Origin: Candidatus Desantisiibacteriota bacterium
GTDB lineage: Bacteria > JACRDZ01
Reading direction: 5' to 3'
Length of the DNA: 8,021 bases
Assembly: GCA_016209155.1 (NCBI GenBank)
Contig: JACQWU010000296.1
Location: forward strand, 1-8,021
Shown: piece by piece, positions 1 to 6,904 of the stretch
Numbering within the stretch: position 1 is the first letter of the stretch
Layout: each line of letters starts with the position of its first letter
Program-made: the position numbers and the translations under genes
Notes under the pieces: generated by a model
What the model saw: only the letters and a program-made list of their open reading frames with translations
The model's database searches: none
Told to the model about the DNA's origin: nothing

Positions 1-318
1 GGAGATACAATTTATGTCCCGTTTTTGGGTGAGGAAGGGACATTACTCACTTCTGAAATTTATATACTTGGACAGGTAGCCCGTCCCGGTAAATATACAT
101 TTCCAGTAATGCCGAATGTGCTTGAAGCCATAACTCAGGCAGGGGGCGGTCTTCCTCAGGCATCTTTGCGGGCTGTAAGGATATTACGCGGGGATATGAA
201 AAAACCTGAAATTATTATAGCTAATTTAGAAAAATTTCTGGAGACAGGGGATCCAAAACTTATTCCACAGCTTAAACCGGGGGATACAATTTATGTACCG
301 GTTTTAGGTGATGAAGGA
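1..318 (+). repeat. Direct repeat at SLBB unit boundaries (1-39 and 280-318)
   Basis: Bases 1-39 and 280-318 line up in frame without gaps and match at 33 of 39 positions. They encode GDTIYVPFLGEEG and GDTIYVPVLGDEG. Most differences are at third codon positions. The offset is 279 bases (93 residues), which marks one SLBB unit and suggests tandem duplication within the gene that continues upstream. Later copies of the motif at residues 198-204 (GDTIVIP) and 299-305 (GDTVILP) are more diverged. Confidence 0.7.
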
Positions 319-1002
319 GATTTGGTAACAAGAGAAGAAAAAACAAAAAATATAATAAATATTATAGGTGAAGTAAGAGTCCCCGGGTCTTATCCTCTAA
401 CTGATCCCATACCTCTTTTACAGGCTATTCTTATGTCTGGCGGGCCTACATTTACTGCTGAGTTAAGCAAAATTAAGATTATCACTAATGTTCAAAAAGT
501 CAGCCCTATGAAAGAATATAATGTAAAAGAATATGATTTTAATAAATATTTAGATAATGCGGATTTAAAAAATAATCCTATGGTCTATGCCGGAGATACA
601 ATAGTTATACCAAAATATGTATTCGAAGGAATAACTCTGGACAGGGAGGAGCCAAAATCCGATATAATTTATGTTCTTGGTGAAGCAGTAAAACCCGGGA
701 CTTATCAATTAAAATATAATACAAATCTCTGGCATATTCTGCAGCTTTCCGGAGGACCTACAAGTGAAGCTCAGATTGATGAGATAAAAATAGTTAAGGG
801 ATATGGAAATACCGGGTATCCCAAAACATTAATTGTGAATATGAATGATTACATGGATAAAAGTGATTTTACCGGTTTACCTAAGCTTCAAAATGGAGAT
901 ACGGTTATCCTGCCTAAAAAATCTCATTTCTGGCGTGAGACTGTAAAGTTTTTTTCTGAAATTGCAATTATTCTTGGGGTAGTGAATCTGATTTCCAAGT
1001 AA
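1..1002 (+). CDS. Multi-SLBB polysaccharide export protein, Wza-like (5' partial)
   Basis: The reading frame is open from base 1, so this is the C-terminal 333 residues of a longer protein. A TTG at 25 is internal: the residues before it (GDTIYVP) match the same motif later in the protein. Three SLBB (soluble-ligand-binding beta-grasp) units are visible, each opening with a G-x-V/A-x-x-PG-x-Y motif and closing with GDT-I/V-x-x-P: about residues 20-100 (GQVARPGKY), 119-204 (GEVRVPGSY) and 222-305 (GEAVKPGTY). The protein ends in a hydrophobic segment (about 317-331), possibly a membrane-inserting helix. Family knowledge: such proteins form the periplasmic/outer-membrane exit channel for exopolysaccharide or capsule and work with a Wzc-type partner, which is the next gene, 20 bases downstream. 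The N-terminal polysaccharide-export (Poly_export) domain and signal peptide should lie upstream of the window and cannot be checked. The family is clear; the exact polymer is unknown. Confidence 0.88.
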   Translation, partial: GDTIYVPFLGEEGTLLTSEIYILGQVARPGKYTFPVMPNVLEAITQAGGGLPQASLRAVRILRGDMKKPEIIIANLEKFLETGDPKLIPQLKPGDTIYVPVLGDEGDLVTREEKTKNIINIIGEVRVPGSYPLTDPIPLLQAILMSGGPTFTAELSKIKIITNVQKVSPMKEYNVKEYDFNKYLDNADLKNNPMVYAGDTIVIPKYVFEGITLDREEPKSDIIYVLGEAVKPGTYQLKYNTNLWHILQLSGGPTSEAQIDEIKIVKGYGNTGYPKTLIVNMNDYMDKSDFTGLPKLQNGDTVILPKKSHFWRETVKFFSEIAIILGVVNLISK

Positions 1003-1008
1003 TATTTT

Positions 1009-1014
1009 AAGGAG
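1009..1014 (+). promoter_or_regulatory. Ribosome binding site AAGGAG deciding the GTG start of the wzc-like gene
   Basis: AAGGAG lies 8 bases before the GTG at 1023, an ideal spacing. The nearest in-frame ATG (1062, residue 14) has no comparable site upstream, so the GTG start is preferred. Confidence 0.7.
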
Positions 1015-1022
1015 TAATACCA

Positions 1023-3158
1023 GTGGATAGAATTTTGAAAGAAAATACTAAAAAAGGAACTATGAACTTTCGTTATTACTGGAGAATGCTTGCCAGGAGA
1101 AAGTGGTATTTTATTATACCGCTTGTACTTATACCGCTAATAGTTACTATCGGCAGTTTTTTTCTGACACCTGTTTACAGAGCTTCAACTATTTTACTTG
1201 TGGAAAATAAACTTAATCCCGGATTAATGATCGGCGGCGGCGGGGATGTTATAAATAAGATTTTAGGGCAAAAAATTGAAAGATTGATTTTAAGCCGTGA
1301 GTCTTTAGGTGAAGTGGTAGATAAGCTGGGTTTGGCGGAACAGCCCCAGGGATTGGTTTATAAAGAGGAAAGCGGAGCTACAAAACGTGATGCTATTATC
1401 AGTTTTCTTCAAAAGAATGGTGTTCAGGTTGCTTTTTACGGTGAGGGTGTTTTTGAAATAGGGACTTTTATTTCAGACCCTGAACTTGCAATGAAACTTG
1501 CCAATACTGTGGCTGAAGTTTTTATCAAGAAAAATAGTTACAGCAGAAGAGGCGAAGCGGATGAAACCACGAAATTCGTTTCAGAACAGCTTGAAGATTA
1601 CAGAATAAAATTGGAGAAATCTGAGGAGGCTTTGCAAAAATATCAGCAGGTTAATCCGGAGGGTAAAAAACAAATTATCAGCTCAAAACTTGCAAATCTT
1701 GATGCAATGAAGGTTGAAACAGATCTTGTTCTTTTGCAGGCAAAGAGTAAATTAGCTTATCTGAAGAGTAATGCCAAAGATAATAAAGTTGTAGTTAAAA
1801 GCGATCCTCAGCTGATAGATGGTTTAAAGCGCCGTAAACTGGATTTAGAGATGTATTTAAGCAATCTCCTTTCCAGATATACAGAAGAATATGCCGAAGT
1901 TATCAGAGCAAAATCTGAGATTAAAAAAATAAATGATGAACTTGCTTTGAAACTGCAGGAACCGGCGGGTTCCTCATCTGATAATATTGATTCTGCCAAA
2001 GAAATTTATGAATTAGAAACAGGAATAAGGGGATTGGAAGATAAGAAAGTCAGTCTCGAAAAATTAACCGTTCAGTATAGTAATGAAATAAAGGATTTGC
2101 CCAAAGAAGAATTTGAATATTTACGGCTTGCAAGGGAAAGAGAAGCCAATGCAAGTATATATCAGATGCTTCTTAAAAACGTTGAAGAAGCTTCAATAAT
2201 TCAGGCTTCAGAATATAAGGAAATGAGAAATACTTTTGTGGTTATTGATCCTGCGGTAAAACCGGCTGAACCTATCTTCCCTAACAGAATGTTTATTATT
2301 ATCGGAGGTATTTTGGGAGGTTTGCTTTTTGGCGGAAGCGCAGTTATGGTTTTTGAATATTTTGATCATTCCATAAAAACATTAACTGAAGCAAAAGAAT
2401 ATCTGGGTTTGTCTATACTCGGTACAATTCCTAATGTTTTGTCATTTACAGAAGGCGGTAAAAATGAAATTATCGCAAAATATTTTGATGTTAATTCATT
2501 TGTTACCACAGAGTTTAGAAGACTACAGAAAAATATTATGAAGCTTAGACCGCATGACAGCCAGATAAAGACTTTTTCAATAACCAGCGCTTTGTCAGGT
2601 GAAGGTAAAACATTCGTAACAAGCTACCTTGCCGCTACTTTTGCCTTTACAAGTCCCGATAAAAAAATTATTGTTATAGATTTTGATCTGCGAATGCCCA
2701 GAATTCATGAAAATTTCGGAGTAAAGCAGAAAGAAGGCCTGTCTGAAATATTGCAGAAAAAAATATCGTTGGATAATGCAATAGTAAATACTTCCATCAG
2801 TAATTTATTTTTATTAACAGGCGGCCTTTCTATTGATAAGCCTTTTGAACTTTTAAATTCTCCGGAAATGAAACTTCTTTTTGAAGAGTTAAGAAATAAA
2901 TTTGATATAATCATCATTGACAGCCCTGCAATTATTCCGGTCGGAGATATTGAAATTTTCAGTTCTCAAATAGACGGCTCAATTTTACTTTTCAGAGCAG
3001 GGAAAACTCCAAAAGAAATAATTTTACGCAGCAAATTTTTGCTCTCTGAGGCAGGTGTTCATCTTCTGGGAACAATAATTAATAATGCTGAGGATGTTTT
3101 ACCTTATCATTTCAGTTCTGACTATTATAAGGGTAAATATTATAGTAAGGCAAAATGA
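1023..3158 (+). CDS. wzc: Wzc-like polysaccharide co-polymerase / BY-type tyrosine autokinase
   Basis: This inner-membrane protein sets chain length and drives export of polysaccharide, regulated by cycles of tyrosine autophosphorylation (family knowledge). At 711 residues it has the full fused length (E. coli Wzc is about 720). Order: cytosolic start; TM1 about 28-48; Wzz domain; long periplasmic, charged, coiled-coil-like region about 180-390; GNVR-type segment from E365 (EYLRLARE); proline-rich PAEPIFP (414-420) just before TM2 about 423-445. The cytosolic kinase follows, with Walker A ALSGEGKT (523-530, K529), Walker A' IDFDLRMP (552-559) and Walker B IIIIDSP (629-635). The tail carries five tyrosines (Y695, 701, 702, 706, 707), the usual autophosphorylation cluster. 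GTG start chosen for its AAGGAG site. It lies 20 bases after the SLBB gene and overlaps the next gene by 4 bases. The function class is secure; the symbol is by analogy. Confidence 0.93.
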   Translation: MDRILKENTKKGTMNFRYYWRMLARRKWYFIIPLVLIPLIVTIGSFFLTPVYRASTILLVENKLNPGLMIGGGGDVINKILGQKIERLILSRESLGEVVDKLGLAEQPQGLVYKEESGATKRDAIISFLQKNGVQVAFYGEGVFEIGTFISDPELAMKLANTVAEVFIKKNSYSRRGEADETTKFVSEQLEDYRIKLEKSEEALQKYQQVNPEGKKQIISSKLANLDAMKVETDLVLLQAKSKLAYLKSNAKDNKVVVKSDPQLIDGLKRRKLDLEMYLSNLLSRYTEEYAEVIRAKSEIKKINDELALKLQEPAGSSSDNIDSAKEIYELETGIRGLEDKKVSLEKLTVQYSNEIKDLPKEEFEYLRLAREREANASIYQMLLKNVEEASIIQASEYKEMRNTFVVIDPAVKPAEPIFPNRMFIIIGGILGGLLFGGSAVMVFEYFDHSIKTLTEAKEYLGLSILGTIPNVLSFTEGGKNEIIAKYFDVNSFVTTEFRRLQKNIMKLRPHDSQIKTFSITSALSGEGKTFVTSYLAATFAFTSPDKKIIVIDFDLRMPRIHENFGVKQKEGLSEILQKKISLDNAIVNTSISNLFLLTGGLSIDKPFELLNSPEMKLLFEELRNKFDIIIIDSPAIIPVGDIEIFSSQIDGSILLFRAGKTPKEIILRSKFLLSEAGVHLLGTIINNAEDVLPYHFSSDYYKGKYYSKAK

Positions 3159-4285
3159 AAAAGCATGTATCTATTTATATTTTGATTGATGCACTGGGAT
3201 GGAATTATATAAAAGCGAGGCCATTCCTTGATAATATAGCAAAAACCAGGCAAAAAGTTAAAAGTGTTTTCGGATATAGCAGTGGTGTTATCCCGTCTAT
3301 TGTAACCGGTAAATATCCATTTTTGCATAAACATTGGTCCCTGTTTTTTTATTCTCCGCTTAATTCTCCGTTCAGGTGGCAGAAAAAATTTTCTTTTATT
3401 CCAAACAGGTGGTTTAATACACGCGCCGGTAGAAAAATTGTTGAAGAGATATCTAAAAAGTTAATGGGATATAAAGGGTACTTTGAAACTTATTTAATTC
3501 CCGTAGAATATCTATCTTTATTTGATATAAGTGAAAAAAAGAATATCTATAAACCGGGAGGTATAAGAGAAGGTAAATCTATTTTTGATGTCTGGGCAGA
3601 GAATAAAATTAATTATTCGTGTCTTTCATATCCCATGCAGGATAATGAAATCTGGGCGGAAGCTTTAAAGAATATAGAAAAAAAGGAAACAGGGGTGTAT
3701 TTTATATATCTTGCCGACCTGGATGCTTTCCTGCACCGCTATTGCAAGGACAGTCAAATGGTTAATGAGAAAATAAGCTGGTATGAAAAAGAAATTTTAA
3801 AATTATATAATAAGGCTTGTGAATTTTTTTCTAATGTTGATTTATATGTTTTTTCGGATCACGGGATGGCGCCTGTTTATAAGTCATATGATCTTAAATC
3901 AGAAATTAATGATCTGAAATTGAAAATACCCGAGGATTATGTCGTAATATATGATTCCACAATGGCACGATTCTGGTTTTTTAAAAGCAGTGCAAAAGAA
4001 AAAATTTTAGAATTACTTAAAACTAAATCATACGGCCGTATACTGAGTGAGAAGGAGAAGAAAGATTTTGGTATAAATTTTGAAAATAATCAGTATGGAG
4101 AAGTTATATTTTTAATGGAGACAGGTTCTGTTATAAACCCGAGTTTTATGGGCAGCACCGCACCTTCGGGGATGCATGGATTTGATATAAATGATGAAAC
4201 AATGGATGCGGCGTTTATAAGTAATACGAATATAAATAGTAATCCGGTTGATGTTAAAGATTTTTTTAAAATCATGAGTCCTTAA
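3155..4285 (+). CDS. Alkaline phosphatase superfamily protein (type I phosphodiesterase/NPP-like), cytosolic, substrate unknown
   Basis: Likely a two-metal phosphatase, phosphodiesterase or phosphotransferase of the alkaline phosphatase superfamily. All expected metal-site residues are visible in order: D12 (ILIDALGW), a candidate Ser nucleophile at S42/S43 in GYSSGVIPSIVTG, D190 and H194 (DLDAFLHRY, the D-x3-H spacing of nucleotide pyrophosphatase/phosphodiesterases), D235-H236 (FSDHGM) and H341 (SGMHGFD). Residues about 55-180 form an aromatic, basic insert that probably shapes the substrate pocket and resembles nothing I can name. There is no signal peptide or membrane segment, so it should act in the cytosol, unlike secreted phosphatases. 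The ATG overlaps the kinase stop (ATGA) with a weak AAGG site at 3147-3150, implying translational coupling to the tyrosine kinase. By inference it could edit a phosphorylated or nucleotide-linked polysaccharide precursor. The fold is well supported; the substrate is not known. Confidence 0.8.
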   Translation: MKKHVSIYILIDALGWNYIKARPFLDNIAKTRQKVKSVFGYSSGVIPSIVTGKYPFLHKHWSLFFYSPLNSPFRWQKKFSFIPNRWFNTRAGRKIVEEISKKLMGYKGYFETYLIPVEYLSLFDISEKKNIYKPGGIREGKSIFDVWAENKINYSCLSYPMQDNEIWAEALKNIEKKETGVYFIYLADLDAFLHRYCKDSQMVNEKISWYEKEILKLYNKACEFFSNVDLYVFSDHGMAPVYKSYDLKSEINDLKLKIPEDYVVIYDSTMARFWFFKSSAKEKILELLKTKSYGRILSEKEKKDFGINFENNQYGEVIFLMETGSVINPSFMGSTAPSGMHGFDINDETMDAAFISNTNINSNPVDVKDFFKIMSP

Positions 4286-4286
4286 T

Positions 4287-4292
4287 AAGGAG
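4287..4292 (+). promoter_or_regulatory. Ribosome binding site AAGGAG of panB
   Basis: AAGGAG sits one base after the stop codon of the phosphatase-like gene and 6 bases before the panB ATG. It is the strongest site between these genes and gives panB its own translation start despite the short 13-base gap. Confidence 0.65.
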
Positions 4293-4298
4293 AAAAAA

Positions 4299-5111
4299 AT
4301 GAAGAATAAAACAACAGTCAACTCACTAATAAAAATGAAGCAGGAAAATAAAAAAATTACAATGCTTACAGCTTATGATTATCCAATGAGTGTTATTTTA
4401 AATGAAATAGGCATAGATATAATTCTTGTCGGTGATTCATTGGGTATGGTTGTACTGGGTTATGAAAATACTTTATCTGTTACGGTTGATGATGTTATTT
4501 ATCATACGAAAGCGGTTGCGCGCGGTAATTCATCAGCTTTTTTAGTTTCAGATATGCCGTTTCTATCATATAAAATAAGCATCCAGGATGCTGTACAAAA
4601 TGCCGGAAGAATGATTCAGCAGGGCGGAGCTCATGGAGTAAAAATAGAGGGCGGGGCAGGAACAAGCGATATTGTAAAAGCTATGATATCAGCTGATATC
4701 CCTGTCAAGGGACATATTGGTGTTACTCCGCAGGCTATTTTTCAGGCGGGCGGATATGGATTAAAAGGCGGATCAGAAAAAGAAGCGCAAAAACTTTTAA
4801 ATGACGCAAAAGAATTGGAAAAAGCAGGGGTCTTTTCTATTGTACTGGAAAAAATTCCGCAGGAATTAGCTAAAGAAATAACCGAGTCTATAAAAGTCCC
4901 CACCATAAGCATTGGAGCGGGGGTATATTGTGACGGACAGGTATTGGTAACGCATGATTTACTGGGAATGTTCGATAAATTTATACCGCGTTTTGCAAAA
5001 AAATATGTTGATCTGCGGTCTGTAATAAAAAATGCTGTCAGTCAGTATAAACAGGAAGTAGAAGAAGGTAAGTTCCCGGGCAAGGAGCATAGTTATTCAA
5101 TTAATGATTAG
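4299..5111 (+). CDS. panB: 3-methyl-2-oxobutanoate hydroxymethyltransferase (ketopantoate hydroxymethyltransferase)
   Basis: It transfers a hydroxymethyl group from 5,10-methylene-tetrahydrofolate to 2-oxoisovalerate, giving ketopantoate, the first committed step to pantothenate and coenzyme A in the cytosol. The 270 residues match the family length (about 260-275). Visible signatures: MLTAYDYPMS (22-31); VGDSLGMV with Mg ligand D46; SDMPF with D85; GVKIEGG with E117; GHIGVTPQ (138-145); GGYGLKGG (151-158); LEKIP with the likely catalytic E184; and the C-terminal FPGKEHSY. The four acidic residues correspond to those used by the E. coli enzyme (D45, D84, E114, E181). No panC, panD or panE lies in the window. 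Its stop codon overlaps the ribosome binding site of pyrF, so the two are probably translated from one message. Nothing looks broken. Confidence 0.96.
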   Translation: MKNKTTVNSLIKMKQENKKITMLTAYDYPMSVILNEIGIDIILVGDSLGMVVLGYENTLSVTVDDVIYHTKAVARGNSSAFLVSDMPFLSYKISIQDAVQNAGRMIQQGGAHGVKIEGGAGTSDIVKAMISADIPVKGHIGVTPQAIFQAGGYGLKGGSEKEAQKLLNDAKELEKAGVFSIVLEKIPQELAKEITESIKVPTISIGAGVYCDGQVLVTHDLLGMFDKFIPRFAKKYVDLRSVIKNAVSQYKQEVEEGKFPGKEHSYSIND

Positions 5112-5120
5112 GAGTAGATT

Positions 5121-5855
5121 ATGGATGGAAAAGCAATCAGAGATAAAGTAATTTTAGCATTAGATGTAGAAAATAAAGATATAGCGGAGAAATATTTAAA
5201 ACTTCTGGAAGATAAATTATCAGTAATTAAAATAGGAAGTTATCTCTATACTCAGGAGGGTCCGGATATTGTAAAGAGAGTTCATGATCACGGGATGAAA
5301 GTTTTTCTTGATTTGAAATTTCACGATATTCCGCATACTGTGGCTAAAACAGCCCGTATTGTAACTTCATTGGGTGTATATATGTTTACAATTCATACTT
5401 CAGGCGGGAAAGAAATGATGCGGGCCTGCAAAGAAAGCGTGCTGAAATCCGCAGAAGAGCTGGGTGTTGTTCCGCCAAAGATTGTCGGTGTGACTGTTTT
5501 AAGCAGTATAGATGACAAAATATTAAAAAAAGAATTAAAGATCGGGAAAAAAAGACGAAGTTATGTCAAGATTCTCTCTGCTTTTGCTTTTTATTCAGGG
5601 CTTGACGGTGTTGTTGCCTCCGGAGAAGAAATAAAAAATATTAAAAAAATTTTAAATAAAGATTTTTTATTAGTCGTACCGGGAATAAGACCGTCATGGT
5701 TTATAGAAGCGGATGATCAGAAAAAAGCCTTAACGCCGAAAGAAGCGCTGGCACTTGGCGCTGATTACCTTGTTATAGGCAGACCCGTTTTAAAAAGTCC
5801 AGACCCGAGGCATGAAATGGATAGAGTATATGAGGAAATACTTCATATAAAATAA
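5121..5855 (+). CDS. pyrF: Orotidine 5'-phosphate decarboxylase
   Basis: It decarboxylates OMP to UMP, the last step of de novo pyrimidine synthesis. The 244 residues fit the bacterial form (about 230-245). Conserved residues: D15 (LALDV), K37 (VIKIG), the catalytic array D64-x-K66-x-x-D69 in FLDLKFHDIPHTV, the phosphate-binding PGIRP (R190) and the closing IGRPVL (G220-R221). The usual DIPNTV reads DIPHTV here (H72), a mild substitution outside the D-K-D core. Residues about 130-150 (KKELKIGKKRRSY) are unusually basic. The ATG has AGGAG at 5110-5114, overlapping the panB stop, 6 bases upstream. It sits 9 bases after panB and 39 before trpS. UMP feeds UDP-sugar pools, so a link to the upstream polysaccharide genes is possible but only inferred. 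Confidence 0.95.
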   Translation: MDGKAIRDKVILALDVENKDIAEKYLKLLEDKLSVIKIGSYLYTQEGPDIVKRVHDHGMKVFLDLKFHDIPHTVAKTARIVTSLGVYMFTIHTSGGKEMMRACKESVLKSAEELGVVPPKIVGVTVLSSIDDKILKKELKIGKKRRSYVKILSAFAFYSGLDGVVASGEEIKNIKKILNKDFLLVVPGIRPSWFIEADDQKKALTPKEALALGADYLVIGRPVLKSPDPRHEMDRVYEEILHIK

Positions 5856-5894
5856 ATTTAAGCCGATAAAATAAAAAAAGAAAATGGAGGTTAT
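5856..5894 (+). other. Short AT-rich spacer with the trpS ribosome binding site
   Basis: This is the longest gap between genes in the window (39 bases). It holds TGGAGG at 5885-5890, 4 bases before the trpS ATG. The rest is A-rich with no stem-loop followed by a T-run, so I see no terminator. A TAAAAT resembling a -10 box is present, but such strings are expected by chance in this composition and I found no matching -35. Confidence 0.5.
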
Positions 5895-6902
5895 ATGGCG
5901 GTAAAGAAACGTATACTCACCGGCGACAGACCCACCGGTAAATTGCATCTTGGGCATTATGTAGGATCATTAATCAATCGTGTTAAACTCCAGGATGAAT
6001 ATGATACTTTTGTTATTATAGCGGATATGCAGGCTTTAACTACAAATTTTAAACAGCCTGAAAAATTGGGACAGGACATAAGAGAAGTTGCCATGGATTA
6101 TATGGCAGTAGGTATTGATCCGGAAAAAGCCACTATTTTTATCCAATCCTACATTCCTGAAATTGCCGAACTTACAATGTATTATTCAATGTTTACAACT
6201 GTTAATACGCTTCGTCATAATCCGACAGTTAAAACTGAAGCTAAAGAAAGAGGATATCAGGAGATGATGTATGGTTTTCTTGGTTATCCGGTAAGCCAGG
6301 CGGCTGATATAAGTATATTCAAAGCTCATCTTGTCCCCGTAGGACAGGATCAGGTCCCGCATATTGAACTTACCAGAAAAATAGTACGGCAATTTAATGA
6401 ACTCTATAAACCTGTTCTGATTGAACCTGACGCTTTAATAAGCGAAGTCCCGAGATTGATTGGACTTGACGGCGGCAGTAAAATGAGCAAGAGTTTAAAT
6501 AATGCAATATATTTGTCAGATAAAGAGGAAGTAATCGGTAAACAGATACGCACAGCTGTTACAGATCCCGCACGCATACATCCGACAGATCCGGGACATC
6601 CTGAAATTTGCACAATATATGCTTATCATAATGTTTTTAATAAAGAGTTTGTCCCCGAAGTTACAGTATTGTGCAGGGAAGGTAAAATAGGCTGTGTTGC
6701 GTGTAAAAGTAAATTAACAAAAGTTTTAAATGCTTTTTTAGTTCCGATAAGAGAAAAAAGAAAAGAACTGGAAGCAAAACCTGCATTGCTTGATGAAATT
6801 TTGATAGAAGGAACAAAAAAAGCGCATAAAGTGGCTAAGTTAACTATGGAGGAAGTAAGAGATGTTATGGGGCTTAACTATTTTAAAAAACAGGGAAATT
6901 AA
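5895..6902 (+). CDS. trpS: Tryptophanyl-tRNA synthetase, with a four-Cys iron-sulfur-type motif
   Basis: This cytosolic class I synthetase charges tRNA-Trp using ATP. Its 335 residues match bacterial TrpRS. Visible: the HIGH-type signature HLGH (18-21) after TGDRPTGKL; DMQALT in the Trp/ATP pocket; VGQDQVPHIELTR (149-161), where most family members read GEDQ; and KMSKS (196-200) followed by LNNAIYLSD. C239, C260, C267 and C270 give the spacing C-x20-C-x6-C-x2-C. This closely matches the C-x22-C-x6-C-x2-C motif known to bind a [4Fe-4S] cluster in Thermotoga maritima TrpRS, so a cluster near the anticodon-binding part is likely. There is no leader peptide or T-box in the 39 bases before it, so tryptophan-dependent control is not evident. 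It is followed after 2 bases by the protease gene. Confidence 0.96.
   Translation: MAVKKRILTGDRPTGKLHLGHYVGSLINRVKLQDEYDTFVIIADMQALTTNFKQPEKLGQDIREVAMDYMAVGIDPEKATIFIQSYIPEIAELTMYYSMFTTVNTLRHNPTVKTEAKERGYQEMMYGFLGYPVSQAADISIFKAHLVPVGQDQVPHIELTRKIVRQFNELYKPVLIEPDALISEVPRLIGLDGGSKMSKSLNNAIYLSDKEEVIGKQIRTAVTDPARIHPTDPGHPEICTIYAYHNVFNKEFVPEVTVLCREGKIGCVACKSKLTKVLNAFLVPIREKRKELEAKPALLDEILIEGTKKAHKVAKLTMEEVRDVMGLNYFKKQGN
6892..6896 (+). promoter_or_regulatory. Weak ribosome binding site AGGGA for the protease GTG start
   Basis: AGGGA lies inside the end of trpS, 8 bases before the GTG at 6905. It supports this GTG as the start: the encoded N-terminus is then a typical signal peptide, and no in-frame ATG occurs until well inside the propeptide. 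Confidence 0.55.
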
Positions 6903-6904
6903 AA

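Noticed and set aside
25-27. TTG as a start for the SLBB protein
   Set aside because: The frame is open to base 1 and the residues before the TTG match an internal repeat of the same protein, so the gene begins upstream of the window.
1808-1999. Minus-strand open frame inside the wzc-like gene, and similar ones at 2705-2917, 3140-3334, 4090-4321, 6186-6392 and 6404-6613
   Set aside because: All lie opposite strongly supported genes, have no recognisable motifs, and are the expected antisense shadows of AT-rich coding sequence.
3857-5298. Shared 12-base string GATCACGGGATG in the phosphatase-like gene (about 3858) and pyrF (about 5287)
   Set aside because: Both encode the motif-bearing residues DHGM in unrelated proteins; it is a short coincidental match with no flanking similarity.
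5856-5894. Possible promoter (TAAAAT box) or terminator between pyrF and trpS
   Set aside because: There is no matching -35 element and no stem-loop with a T-run; the string is expected by chance in A-rich spacer DNA.
5915-5940. ACCGG ... CCGGT inverted repeat at the start of trpS, considered as a regulatory hairpin
   Set aside because: The stem is only 5 bp with an 11-base loop inside the conserved TGDRPTGKL codons; no T-box or leader features accompany it.
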